Source: Ktedonobacter sp. SOSP1-85
GTDB lineage: Bacteria; Chloroflexota; Ktedonobacteria; Ktedonobacterales; Ktedonobacteraceae
DNA: 64,000 bases
Assembly: GCF_016587415.1 (NCBI RefSeq)
Contig: NZ_BNJI01000003.1
Coordinates: 1,860,001-1,924,000 of the forward strand
Reading direction: 5' to 3'
A program made the position numbers and the translations under genes. Each line of letters opens with the position of its first letter. Position 1 is the first letter of the stretch. Below are positions 29,681 through 38,679 of the stretch, piece by piece. Below the pieces are notes generated by a model. The model made no database searches. It was not told where the DNA came from and worked only from the letters and a program-made list of their open reading frames with translations.

Positions 29681-29740
29681 TAATCACAATTGTAAAGAGG
29701 CCGGGTCCCCAAGGATCCAGCCTCTTTACAATTGTGATTA
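29681..29740. terminator. 21-bp hairpin between convergent genes
   Basis: Arms 29681-29701 and 29720-29740 are exact complements, loop of 18. It lies between the permease gene and the convergent CtaG gene. Confidence 0.75.
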
Positions 29741-29748
29741 AGCGGTAT

Positions 29749-30621
29749 CTATTCCTCTTCGTCTTCCATGCCTTGTTCCAGGGCGAGGGCGAGCGCCGCG
29801 TCGGTCTCTTTCTGCCTGGCCTCTAGTTGGAGCATCCAGCGCAGGAAGAGGATGCTGGCCATCACGATCATGAAAATGGCGCCAGGAATCCACATGATAG
29901 AGCCGCCCAGTTGCTGGTCTGTGACGGGAGAGAGGCCGATCAGATTGCGCTTGTAGACGTCGTAAAGCGGCTGCATAAAGGTCAGGCCAGCGCCAATGAC
30001 CACCATGGGCATATCACTGAGCAGGATGTAGAGCATCTTCTCCAGCAGATTGAGCTCATAGGCACGCTCGACTCTGGCGCCAAAGAGCGGCCACCAGAAG
30101 ATAATGCCGGTAACCAGGTAGCAGACCTGGGCCAGTGCGTGCAGGTTATGGTTGGACATCATGGCATTGAGAATGGGCGGTGCATGCCAGAGCCAGATGT
30201 TAGCGTTGAAGAGCACAGGCGCGATAAACGGGAATGTAAGCCATTTCCAGGTCGTCTGCGCAAACTTGCCTTTTAAGATCGCCTGTGCCAGCCACTCGGG
30301 GATACCGACCACGAGGAGGGGCGAGACGATGAGTGATACCAGCAGGTGTTGCGTCATATGACCCGTGAAGGAGACCATCGCAAAGGTATCGAGAGGCGAA
30401 ATTAGTGCCACGAAGAGCACGAAGACACCTAGGAGAAAGGCAATGGTCTGGCCGCGCTTGAGTTGCGCCTGGGGATGGACCATTGTCCGATAGGGACCGA
30501 TGGCGTACAGGTAGAGACCGATAATGACCAGGAGGAAGACCAGGAAGATGGGGTCCCATGTCCATTGAATGTACCAGGGCTTAGAGAAATCCAGGCCCAT
30601 TTCCCGCATGTGTTCAAGCAT
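29749..30621 (-). CDS. ctaG: Cytochrome c oxidase assembly factor, CtaG/caa3 type
   Basis: 290 residues, about seven membrane segments. Conserved family elements: ISPLDTFA, HMTQHLL, WLWHAPP and DMPMVVIGA. CtaG-like proteins are involved in copper handling or assembly of caa3 oxidases; no oxidase genes are in the window. The C-terminus is an acidic helix ending MEDEEE. ATG with AGAGGA upstream. Confidence 0.85.
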   Translation of the reverse strand: MLEHMREMGLDFSKPWYIQWTWDPIFLVFLLVIIGLYLYAIGPYRTMVHPQAQLKRGQTIAFLLGVFVLFVALISPLDTFAMVSFTGHMTQHLLVSLIVSPLLVVGIPEWLAQAILKGKFAQTTWKWLTFPFIAPVLFNANIWLWHAPPILNAMMSNHNLHALAQVCYLVTGIIFWWPLFGARVERAYELNLLEKMLYILLSDMPMVVIGAGLTFMQPLYDVYKRNLIGLSPVTDQQLGGSIMWIPGAIFMIVMASILFLRWMLQLEARQKETDAALALALEQGMEDEEE

Positions 30622-30962
30622 CTTGTCTATGTCCTCTATAGTTGCAACGGAGCTGGGGAGAGTGGTTGAGCGACGCTGCTAAAGCACGCGTCTACATATC
30701 ATGGTTCACCGTGCGTGGCCCAACGCTGCTAAAGCACGTGTCTACACACGGCTCTAGCCTTCTCCCTTTGTCGCTGAAAATTTCTGCTTATATCATAGAG
30801 CACTTCTGTCAACTTGACCACCCCTGACCATATTATCACTCCCCTTTCAGGTGTAATTCAGGAAGCTGATGTATTCATTCAATGTGAAGTGATTCGCTTC
30901 TATATATCGACAGCCCCTGCATTCAAGGCTTAAAGACCTGTGTTTTTTGGAGGATACATTTT
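30622..30962. repeat. Divergent gap with a 23-bp direct repeat
   Basis: ACGCTGCTAAAGCACG followed by GTCTACA with one changed base occurs at 30673-30695 and 30723-30745, 50 bases apart. The copies lie upstream of ctaG and of the lipoprotein gene and could bind a regulator. Nothing else is seen in this gap. Confidence 0.5.
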
Positions 30963-31535
30963 ATGAGCTTACGAAGACATACTCTTCTCTATAGTATGGT
31001 GTTTGTGTTGCTACTCTTCCTGGCGGCATGTGGTGGCACAGCCAACGGCGATAACGGTTCTAACGCGTATACTACTACTCCTCAATCGAACGCTGTGACT
31101 CCCACGCCTACGACTGGAGGGGATGGGTATGGCAATGGCAATGGTAATGGAGGGAATAGTGGCGGAACAAGCGGTGTCGTGATCAAGACGGCCTCAGCCA
31201 CGATTGAGAGCAAGGCCACAACCATCCTGACAGACGCGAAGGGCATGACGCTCTACTATTTCACGCCTGACACAGCATCGAAGGTTGCCTGCACGGATGG
31301 CTGCGCGCAGAGCTGGCCGCCACTCCTCTATTCAGGTTCTGACACGCCTCAGACGAGTAGCAAGCTACCAGGGCAACTGGCTACTCTGGATGCTAACGGC
31401 GGTAAGCAAGTTGTCTATAATGGGCACCCTTTGTATACATATAGCGGCGATTCGGCTGCGGGACAGACCAATGGCCAGGGGATTGGCGGCAAGTGGTTTG
31501 TCGCGACCGTTGACCTGGGGCAAAACAAAGCATAA
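30963..31535 (+). CDS. Secreted lipoprotein with COG4315-type repeats
   Basis: 190 residues. Lipobox LAACGG after a signal peptide, then a low-complexity Gly/Asn/Thr linker (residues about 28-75), then two units of the 'secreted repeat' family: TDAKGMTLYYF with CTDGCAQSWPPLL, and NGHPLYTYSGD with GGKWFV. Function unknown; often linked with respiratory or redox genes, here next to ctaG. GGAGG precedes the ATG. Confidence 0.85.
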   Translation: MSLRRHTLLYSMVFVLLLFLAACGGTANGDNGSNAYTTTPQSNAVTPTPTTGGDGYGNGNGNGGNSGGTSGVVIKTASATIESKATTILTDAKGMTLYYFTPDTASKVACTDGCAQSWPPLLYSGSDTPQTSSKLPGQLATLDANGGKQVVYNGHPLYTYSGDSAAGQTNGQGIGGKWFVATVDLGQNKA

Positions 31536-31570
31536 AAATTCTCTTACCATGTTTGACTTTCCGCCAGCTG

Positions 31571-31603
31571 TGTCACGAGAGGTTCCTCTCGTGACATTTT
31601 TTT
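31571..31603 (+). terminator. Intrinsic terminator
   Basis: TGTCACGAGAG (31571-31581), loop GTTC, exact complement to 31596, then seven T. Confidence 0.9.
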
Positions 31604-31686
31604 GTGCATGTGGATGCGCTTTTCCTCATAGTGTATTAAAATATTAAACATATTTGATGCGAATATATACTTATGGAGAGCAATTT

Positions 31687-32334
31687 ATGAGCGAAACCCA
31701 TCTCCTCACCGAGCGTTACGAAGATCAGCTTAAAGTATGGCCTCAGCAGGGCAAGCACATTCTTGCGCAGTATGACGAGACATCAGTCGTAGTGTACCAG
31801 GCATACAGGCCAGCCATCGGGCGCTTTGCCGCCAGGCGCGGCTATTTTGGCGGAGGATTCTCGCTGGAGCGCATGAGCTGGGTGAAGCCCAATTTTCTAT
31901 GGATGATGTACCGGAGCGGTTGGGCGCAGAAGGAGCACCAGGAAGTCGTGCTGGCGGTGCGCCTTAAGCGCGCTGCCTTTGACGAAATCCTGGTACAGGC
32001 GGTACATTCGACCTATAAGGAAGCGTTATATGGAAATCATGAGGCCTGGAAGCAGGCCCTGGAGACCTCACATGTACGCTTGCAATGGGACCCTGATCAT
32101 GATCCCAGGGGCGCGAAGCTTGAACGCCGGGCCATTCAACTGGGTTTACGCGGGCCAGTCCTGGTACAGTATGCTCGTGAGTGGATTCTTGATATCGAAG
32201 ATATCTCGCAATTTGTGCGTGAGCAACATCGCTATGTCGAGTCAGGAACCCTTGATCAGTTGATTATGCCCGCTGAACGGGTCTATCCAGCCGCAGATTC
32301 CCATGTAGCTGCGAGACTGGGAATGACAATGTAA
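31687..32334 (+). CDS. DUF4291 domain protein
   Basis: About 215 residues. Family pattern is clear: ILAQYDETSVVVYQAYRP, RMSWVKPNFLWMMYRSGWA, then KHQEVVLAVRL-like and the C-terminal QLGLRGPVLVQY. The family is widespread in bacteria and fungi without known function. The ATG at 31687 (GGAGAG upstream) is better than the one at 31654. It stands alone between two terminators-bearing units. Confidence 0.85.
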   Translation: MSETHLLTERYEDQLKVWPQQGKHILAQYDETSVVVYQAYRPAIGRFAARRGYFGGGFSLERMSWVKPNFLWMMYRSGWAQKEHQEVVLAVRLKRAAFDEILVQAVHSTYKEALYGNHEAWKQALETSHVRLQWDPDHDPRGAKLERRAIQLGLRGPVLVQYAREWILDIEDISQFVREQHRYVESGTLDQLIMPAERVYPAADSHVAARLGMTM

Positions 32335-32478
32335 TAGATAATAATTCCTTGCATAAGAAGCTTTAAATCGAAAAAGGTTAATATGGAGGACTTCTGGTGT
32401 AGGTTTGAGACGATTTACGGAGAAGGCGCGTGAGATTAGCATAACCTGATTTATCCTACATCAGAAGAGGACTAGCCC

Positions 32479-32868
32479 ATGTTTAACTATGCAGAACAGC
32501 CCGGTAAAGCCGCAAAAAATATTCTGGTTGTGGAAGATGATACAGAAATTGGCCTGTTTTTGACGGAGGCCATTAAGCAGGAGACGCCACATACTGCTAC
32601 ACTCGCGACCACCGGAAAAGATGCCTTAAATCACATTAAGCGCACGCAGCTAGATCTGTTTGTCTGCGATTATCGCCTCCCTGATATGGACGGCTATACA
32701 CTTTACCAGGTCATTCGCTCTATGGAGAGCTACGATGATACACCTGTCATCCTGATCAGCGCCATGCCGGATCTCATGGCTATCTCTGTACAGCACAAAA
32801 AGCTCCTGCGCATGAAGAAACCAATCGAGCTCGATGAGTTTCTTTATCTCTTGCAAGAGCTGCTTTAA
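32479..32868 (+). CDS. Single-domain response regulator
   Basis: 129 residues, only a receiver domain: acidic pocket VVEDD (19-21), phospho-Asp 64 in VCDYRLPDMDG, Ser of LISA, Lys of MKKPIE. No output domain. No histidine kinase gene is in the window, so it probably acts in a phosphorelay or by protein contact. Its AGAGGA site is close to the ATG. Confidence 0.9.
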   Translation: MFNYAEQPGKAAKNILVVEDDTEIGLFLTEAIKQETPHTATLATTGKDALNHIKRTQLDLFVCDYRLPDMDGYTLYQVIRSMESYDDTPVILISAMPDLMAISVQHKKLLRMKKPIELDEFLYLLQELL

Positions 32869-32895
32869 GGGTAGCGTGCCTATGGTGCCTACGAG

Positions 32896-32958
32896 ATAGG
32901 GTGCATAAATATGGGAGGAGGGGCAGACTGTCCCTCCTCCCATATTTATGCACCCTAT
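32896..32958. terminator. 27-bp perfect hairpin between convergent genes
   Basis: Arms 32896-32922 and 32932-32958 are exact complements, loop of nine, followed by TTTTT on the plus strand. Confidence 0.85.
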
Positions 32959-33020
32959 TTTTCCTGTCAGCTATTGCCTTGCTGCATATCTCATATCTAA
33001 TGTAAGGCGCCAACTAATAG

Positions 33021-34607
33021 TCAGCTATCTTTAAGCTCCTTTGAATCTGGTGTCCAGCGCCATTTTCCAGAGGTGAAGGTATGTGCAAATGTCTTCCCTC
33101 CTGGGAGCGAGAGGTTGAGTGTGAAGGGTTGTAGCGCCTGAACGGTCAGGTGGGGCGTATCGCTGGCGTTTTGGCGCTGTTCTGCCACGAGTGATACCAC
33201 ATTCTGGCCAAAGTGCAGGTTGGTGATACCATTGCGCTCGGTCAGGTTCAGTCGCCAGTTGAGGGTATGGGCGGGGGCGTCGACGCGCAGGCCGATGATG
33301 TCTTCAAGCAGTTCGCTGATCGCGAAGTTGCCGGACCAGCCGACAAAGTTGGGGCGAGCAGGAATCCCCTGTGAGGCCGAGTCGGGCGCGTAGTTCTCCC
33401 AGAGGGTACCAGTGCGCTGGTAGACCCGGTAGATGTTGTCTATGTCTTGTAGTGCAGCCTGGTAGGCGGTATCTTCCTCACCATAGAGCTTTAGCCCCCG
33501 CTCGACCATATAGTTTGTTGGCGCCCATACTCCTCCATTCCAGTAGTTTCCTGTCGCCGCGTTATAGTGAGGATCGGTCGCGGCCAGCGAGGCAAAGGGG
33601 TGCTCACGATAGAACTCGTTTGGGTTAAGCAGATGCTCTTTAATGAGCCGGGAGACCTGGTTGGTGTCGGCGAGTTGCGCCAGCAGAGGCCAGAATGAGC
33701 CAATGGTCTTCACCGGGCGTTGTTGGCCATCCTTGATGGGATAGTACATGCCATCCTGCTTGCTCCACATGCGCTGATTGATGAGATTCTTTAAGTGGGC
33801 GTACTCCTGCTGAAACTGGCTGGCAAGCTGGGTGTTGCCAACCGCCTGGGCGATACGCGAGATAGAGAGGGCGTTGAGGGCCTGTTGCGCGGACATATCG
33901 ATCCAGTCCTGGCCAGGCTCAAAACAGGTGTCGCAGACGGTATGCTCAGGAGAATTATCCATGCCGCTGCCCACGCCTGTGTTCCAGTAGAGGCCGTCGC
34001 TATTGGTGCGATGCGTCTTGACCCAGGTATAGAACTTTATCAGCCTGGGCAGGACAGTCTTGAGGCGGCTGCTGTCTCCGCTGAGCTGGTAGTATTCCCA
34101 CTCGCCCCAGGAGAGAATGGGTGGATTGATTGAGTTGGGATCGTTTTTCCCCTGATAGGGCAGTCCGCTGGTACCCTTAAACTGGCGGGCGATAAAGCCA
34201 TCGGCATCCTGTTTGTGGTAGAAGTTATCGAAGGAGGCGGTGACGGGAAAGAGGTCGCGTCCATAGCGTGCGAACATACTCATGAAGACGGTGTCCCACA
34301 GGAAAATGTCGCCATTGAAGGCCGGGTCCATATAGTAGCTCACAAAGCCATTTTCGGGGGTTCCCGCCAGGATATGCTTGGTAAGGATTTGCCAGGCACC
34401 CCAGTACATAGTGATCCATTGGGGGTGCTTATCCAGTATGGGCTGAGGGAGCGCCGCCTGGAGTTGCTCCAGCGTATAGTGATAGGGATTGCCACCATCG
34501 GCGAGGCGGGTTGAGCGTGAGAAGGCTGGGGAGAGTGGAAGTAGATAAAGCAAGAGCACGAGCAGACAGAGGCGTGCCAGGAATGGATGTCGCCTATGGC
34601 TTTGCAT
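33021..34607 (-). CDS. Secreted six-hairpin glycosidase (GH63/GH37-like)
   Basis: About 528 residues after a clear signal peptide (LARLCLLVLLLYLLPLSPAF). The (alpha/alpha)6 glycosidase pattern is seen: FNGDIFLWDTVFM, QDWIDMSAQQALNA, NYWNGGVWAPTNYM and LWENYAPDS, the last with the probable catalytic base Glu. The best fit is the MGH1-like/GH63 or trehalase-like group acting on alpha-glucosides or mannosides; the substrate is uncertain. ATG at 34607 with GAGAGGAG upstream. Confidence 0.8.
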   Translation of the reverse strand: MQSHRRHPFLARLCLLVLLLYLLPLSPAFSRSTRLADGGNPYHYTLEQLQAALPQPILDKHPQWITMYWGAWQILTKHILAGTPENGFVSYYMDPAFNGDIFLWDTVFMSMFARYGRDLFPVTASFDNFYHKQDADGFIARQFKGTSGLPYQGKNDPNSINPPILSWGEWEYYQLSGDSSRLKTVLPRLIKFYTWVKTHRTNSDGLYWNTGVGSGMDNSPEHTVCDTCFEPGQDWIDMSAQQALNALSISRIAQAVGNTQLASQFQQEYAHLKNLINQRMWSKQDGMYYPIKDGQQRPVKTIGSFWPLLAQLADTNQVSRLIKEHLLNPNEFYREHPFASLAATDPHYNAATGNYWNGGVWAPTNYMVERGLKLYGEEDTAYQAALQDIDNIYRVYQRTGTLWENYAPDSASQGIPARPNFVGWSGNFAISELLEDIIGLRVDAPAHTLNWRLNLTERNGITNLHFGQNVVSLVAEQRQNASDTPHLTVQALQPFTLNLSLPGGKTFAHTFTSGKWRWTPDSKELKDS

Positions 34608-34842
34608 GCTCTGCTCCTCTCTTAATTCTTCAGATATGTGCACATTCCTAAGATAAAGCTTGGTGAAACAGGGAGATATCAATGCAGAGGTTACGTATGT
34701 ATTGTGTGTGAGGATATTCCGATAAATAGTACTGCCTGTTTTGACGTAGCCAGGAGAAAGGCGTATAAATTGTAGAGATATATATGTCGTTCTGTGGAGG
34801 TTGGGGAGGAAACTGCCCTCTCGCTAAAGGTACGAGGTCTTG

Positions 34843-35223
34843 ATGAAACTGACTCACTATAAACGCCCCTCGGGTATTACCACCATGGCCATATTCGAGC
34901 TTGGTGGTGCGCTAAGTTGCCTTGGTTTGCTCTTTTTTACTGCTGCTGGTTCACGTGATTTTATCGCTTTGATCGTGGGGGCGTTGCTTGGGTTTGTGGT
35001 CGTATATGGTCTCTGGACTCTGCAATTCTGGGCCTTCTGGTTTACTGCTGGATATGAGACCGTGGAGATTGTATATGAACTCTTCCTGGTAACGCAGCCT
35101 GAATATAAAGGGTTACACTTGCTTGGTCCTCTCTTTGGCATTTTGATGAGCGCGATTACGCTAGGCTATATCTTTCTGGATCGCTCGGTGAAGCCAGTCT
35201 TTCAACGCAAGGCAATTGTATAG
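34843..35223 (+). CDS. Small membrane protein
   Basis: 126 residues with about four membrane segments (ALSCLGLLFFTAA, FIALIVGALLGFVVVYGL, and a C-terminal pair). Not recognised; layout resembles small DUF2127-like or unnamed Chloroflexota membrane proteins. Start at the ATG right after a TTG, with AGGT upstream. A 30-bp hairpin follows. Confidence 0.6.
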   Translation: MKLTHYKRPSGITTMAIFELGGALSCLGLLFFTAAGSRDFIALIVGALLGFVVVYGLWTLQFWAFWFTAGYETVEIVYELFLVTQPEYKGLHLLGPLFGILMSAITLGYIFLDRSVKPVFQRKAIV

Positions 35224-35268
35224 TCAATGTGTCGTTGGCGTGACTTCTCCCATCTGCGGTGCTCGCCT

Positions 35269-35333
35269 GGATAAGATGATGTGAGGCGCAGCGGCAGCTA
35301 CAGGCTGCCGCTGCGCCTCACATCATCTTATCC
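35269..35333. terminator. 30-bp perfect hairpin between convergent genes
   Basis: Arms 35269-35298 and 35304-35333 are exact complements with a five-base loop. It ends four bases before the hmgA stop codon. Confidence 0.85.
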
Positions 35334-35336
35334 TTG

Positions 35337-36494
35337 TTACTGCCAGCTATAGGGATAGCTGCTGTCATCGATAGTATGGGCGGAAGAGGTGTATTTGAGA
35401 GGGTTGAAGGTATCAACCATTACTGCCAACTCGTCGGTGCGTTCGACGCCCAGGCTCTTCTCGACGGCTCCCGGATGTGGTCCGTGTGGGATGCCACGTG
35501 GGTGCAGTGAGATCGAAGAGCGTTCGATGCCACGCCGGCTGCCAAAGTTGCCGTTTACATAGTAGAGCATCTCGTCGCTATCGATGTTGCTATGGTTGTA
35601 GGGCACGGGAATGGAGAGCGGGTGGTAATCGAGCTTGCGTGGCACAAACGAGCAGACCACAAAGTTTGGCCCCTGGAAGGTCTGATGCACTGGCGGAGGC
35701 TGATGGACTCGCCCAGTAATCGGCTCGAAGTCGTCAATGTTGAAAATCCAGGGATACTCGTAGCCATCCCAGCCCACAACATTCAAGGGATGGAAATCGT
35801 ACCAATAGCTGGAGATGAGATCTCCAACTTTGACGCGCACTTCAAACTCGCCCTGCTCGGTGTGTGTTACCAGCTCCTCGGGTCTGCGAATATCGCGCTC
35901 GCAGTAGGGCGAGTGCTCAAGCAACTGACCATTAGGGCTGAGATAGCGACGTGGTGGCTGAATACTTCCGTACGCTTCAACAATGAGGAAGCGACTCTGT
36001 GGGCTGCTCTCGCCTATGTTAAAGCGATAGGTCGTGCCGCGTGGGATAATGATGTAGTCGCCCTCATGGTAGGGGAGCAGGCCAAAGGTTGTTTCCAGGA
36101 CGCCGCGCCCCTCGTGGACAAAGTACATGGTGTCCGCGCCACCATCGCGATAAAAGTAGTTCATCTGCTCGTTTGGTAGCGCAATACCAATGGTGAGGTC
36201 CTGGTTATACATCAGAATCTGATTGCCCAGTACAGCGTCGCCGCCTGGCTGTAACTGGGCGGTCTTCAGGTGATGATGGCGCTGGACATCGACCTTCCAC
36301 TCCTCCAGGTGACGCTCGCTGAAGTGCTCGATCTTCTTTACTCGCGTGGGTGGATAGTAGTGGTAGATGTTCGAGTAGTTATTGGAGAAGCCCTCGATTC
36401 CAAACAGCTCTTCCGAGTACAGCGTTCCATCTGGCTTACGAAATTGCGTATGCCGTTTGGGCGGAATCTTACCCAGGCGATGATAAGGTGGCAT
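35337..36494 (-). CDS. hmgA: Homogentisate 1,2-dioxygenase
   Basis: Opens the ring of homogentisate to maleylacetoacetate in tyrosine/phenylalanine breakdown. About 385 residues; cupin-type fold with QMNYFYRDGGADTMYFVHEG and likely iron ligands in PYNHSN, DSDE and PHGPHPG. The length is a little under the usual 430, typical of bacterial short forms. ATG at 36494 with AGGAGG six bases upstream. Last gene of the hpd-fah-hmgA operon. Confidence 0.9.
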   Translation of the reverse strand: MPPYHRLGKIPPKRHTQFRKPDGTLYSEELFGIEGFSNNYSNIYHYYPPTRVKKIEHFSERHLEEWKVDVQRHHHLKTAQLQPGGDAVLGNQILMYNQDLTIGIALPNEQMNYFYRDGGADTMYFVHEGRGVLETTFGLLPYHEGDYIIIPRGTTYRFNIGESSPQSRFLIVEAYGSIQPPRRYLSPNGQLLEHSPYCERDIRRPEELVTHTEQGEFEVRVKVGDLISSYWYDFHPLNVVGWDGYEYPWIFNIDDFEPITGRVHQPPPVHQTFQGPNFVVCSFVPRKLDYHPLSIPVPYNHSNIDSDEMLYYVNGNFGSRRGIERSSISLHPRGIPHGPHPGAVEKSLGVERTDELAVMVDTFNPLKYTSSAHTIDDSSYPYSWQ

Positions 36495-36546
36495 TATTGT
36501 CCTCCTGGCAGGTGTGACCATTCACATCGGCCACATTGCAAACGCG

Positions 36547-37434
36547 CTAGACAATGGTGTTGCGTAGAATCCCGATACCCTCAATTTCAAGTTCGATTGT
36601 CTCTCCAGGCTGAAACCAGGGATGCACTGAGGTACCAATCTCTAGTAAGCAACCTGTGCCAACAGTGCCAGAGCCGATGACGTCGCCTGGGCGTAGACGA
36701 GCGTTGCGCGAGGCGTAGGCGACCATCTGTGGGAAGCTATAGTAGATCTGCTGAAAGTTGCCGCGCGAGATCTCCTGTCCATTGACGCGTGCCAGCATGG
36801 TCATATCGTAACGCTCGCTCTCCCCACTGCCGGAGCGGCGCCCTGTCAGTTCATCCGGCGTCACGAGCCAGGGACCAAGCGAGGTCGCGAAATCCTTGCC
36901 TTTGCCGGGCCCCAGGTTGAGCTTCATATCCAGGCGCTGGAAATCACGCGCGCTCCAGTCATTCATGATTGTGTAGCCAGCGATATAACTCTCGGCCTCT
37001 TCCACGGAAATGTTCTTGCCTTCGCGCCCAATCACACAGGCAATCTCCAGCTCGATGTCCAGCTCCTGGCTTCCAGTCGGATAGGGAACCGGCTCGTCGG
37101 GACCATAGATCTCGCTGGTATTGGAGAAGTAGAAGGTTGGCACCTGATACCACTCGGGGATCATCTCCAGCCCGCGTGTGGCACGACCCGCCTTGACATG
37201 CTGCTCGAAAGCGTAGAAATCGCGCAGGGTGGGTGGCTCAGGAATTGGGGGCAGGAGCTTCACCGCGTCGATCGGCAGGTCGTGCGTGGAGGTTGCCAGC
37301 GCTTCTCGCGCCATCGTCATCCCGTGCGGATCCTGCAATAACTCCAGCAGGGAGGGATAGGGCAGGGGAATGACACGCTCGTCGCGTATCACCCCCGCCT
37401 GTATTTGCTTGTCGCGAAAGGTCACAAGCTTCAT
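36547..37434 (-). CDS. Fumarylacetoacetate hydrolase family protein
   Basis: Probably cleaves fumarylacetoacetate to fumarate and acetoacetate. About 295 residues; the C-terminal FAH fold has metal-binding acids in ELDIELEIACVIG and the NDWSARDFQ motif. The ATG at 37434 follows the hpd stop by one base, so the two are coupled. The maleylacetoacetate isomerase step is not encoded nearby. Confidence 0.88.
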   Translation of the reverse strand: MKLVTFRDKQIQAGVIRDERVIPLPYPSLLELLQDPHGMTMAREALATSTHDLPIDAVKLLPPIPEPPTLRDFYAFEQHVKAGRATRGLEMIPEWYQVPTFYFSNTSEIYGPDEPVPYPTGSQELDIELEIACVIGREGKNISVEEAESYIAGYTIMNDWSARDFQRLDMKLNLGPGKGKDFATSLGPWLVTPDELTGRRSGSGESERYDMTMLARVNGQEISRGNFQQIYYSFPQMVAYASRNARLRPGDVIGSGTVGTGCLLEIGTSVHPWFQPGETIELEIEGIGILRNTIV

Positions 37435-37435
37435 A

Positions 37436-38539
37436 TCACAGATTGCCTCGCAGCTCCTGCTCACGCTCAAGGGCTTCGAAGAGCGCCTTGAAGTTGCCCT
37501 CGCCAAAGCCACGTGCGCCCTTGCGCTGGATGATCTCAAAGAAGATGGTTGGACGTGTCACGACGGGCTTAGAGAAGATCTGGAGCAGGTAGCCTTCCTC
37601 ATCGTGATCGATCAGAATGCCAAGTTCTGCCAGTTGTTGGAGGTCCTCATCGATATGACCTACACGATCCAGTACATCTTCATAATAGCTTTGCGGTGTG
37701 CGCAAGAACTCGACGCCGCGCTCCGTCAGGTTGCGTACGGTTGAGACGATATCGTCGGTGATCAGGGCCAGATGTTGTACGCCAGGTGAGCGGTAGAAGT
37801 CCAGGTACTCCTCGATCTGGGATTTCTTGCGACCCTGAGCAGGCTCATTGATGGGCAGCTTGATGCGTCCGCTACCATTCTGCATAACCTTTGACATCAG
37901 GGCGGAGTACTCGGTACTGATCTGGCGATCATCGAAGTGGATCATCTGCGTGAAGCCCATGATCCGCTCATAGAAAGAGACCCACTCATTCATCTTACCT
38001 AGCTCAACGTTGCCTACAACGTGATCGATTCCAGCCAGGCCCGCGGGGCGAGCGCGGCGTGGTTGATTGCTCTCCAGAGGCTTGAAGCCCGGCAGGAAGA
38101 CACCTTTGTAATCCTGGCGCTCGACAAAGGTATGAATGGTATCGCCATAGGTTTTGATTGCAGCTAGCTTGACCGAACCATAGCTGTCGCGACGCTCGGT
38201 AGGCTCTAGAACACCCTGTGCGCCCCGGCTGGTAGCTTCGCGATAGGCTCGCTCGGCGTTCTCAACGCGGAAAGCCACATCCTTCACGCCATCGCCATGT
38301 AGATGTACATGCTCGGCGATCTCGCCTTCAGGACTCAGGGGCGCGGTAATCACCAGGCGAATATTGCCCTGCTCCAGGACATAGCTTGTGTGGTCGCGAA
38401 CGCCGGTCTCCAGACCGGCATAGGCCACAGGCACAAAGCCCCAGGCCTGACTAAAATAATACGAGGTGTGTCGGGCATCGCCGACATACATTTCAATGTA
38501 GTCAAAGTTCTGAATGGGCATGAAATCTTGCTCGACCAT
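37436..38539 (-). CDS. hpd: 4-hydroxyphenylpyruvate dioxygenase
   Basis: Turns 4-hydroxyphenylpyruvate into homogentisate. 367 residues, two VOC halves. Iron ligands are visible: His in GIDHVVGNV, His in VQHLALITDD, Glu in FFEIIQRKG near the end. GGAAGGAG precedes the ATG. First gene of the operon, divergent from an IclR gene with a perfect palindrome in between. Confidence 0.93.
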   Translation of the reverse strand: MVEQDFMPIQNFDYIEMYVGDARHTSYYFSQAWGFVPVAYAGLETGVRDHTSYVLEQGNIRLVITAPLSPEGEIAEHVHLHGDGVKDVAFRVENAERAYREATSRGAQGVLEPTERRDSYGSVKLAAIKTYGDTIHTFVERQDYKGVFLPGFKPLESNQPRRARPAGLAGIDHVVGNVELGKMNEWVSFYERIMGFTQMIHFDDRQISTEYSALMSKVMQNGSGRIKLPINEPAQGRKKSQIEEYLDFYRSPGVQHLALITDDIVSTVRNLTERGVEFLRTPQSYYEDVLDRVGHIDEDLQQLAELGILIDHDEEGYLLQIFSKPVVTRPTIFFEIIQRKGARGFGEGNFKALFEALEREQELRGNL

Positions 38540-38591
38540 GAGCGTGGCTCCTTCCCTTTTAGGGCTACAACATTGTATACTACTATAGAAT

Positions 38592-38606
38592 GTTCGATAA
38601 TCGAAC
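38592..38606. promoter_or_regulatory. Perfect palindrome, likely IclR operator
   Basis: GTTCGATAATCGAAC lies between the hpd and IclR genes; a half-like TTCCGATAA follows at 38613. The size and place fit an IclR-family site that controls both. Confidence 0.6.
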
Positions 38607-38679
38607 TCACTTTCCGATAATAGATCCTACATTAGGTGTACCCCATATAGGTCAAAATGTCAAGATAGAAGGCAGGAGT

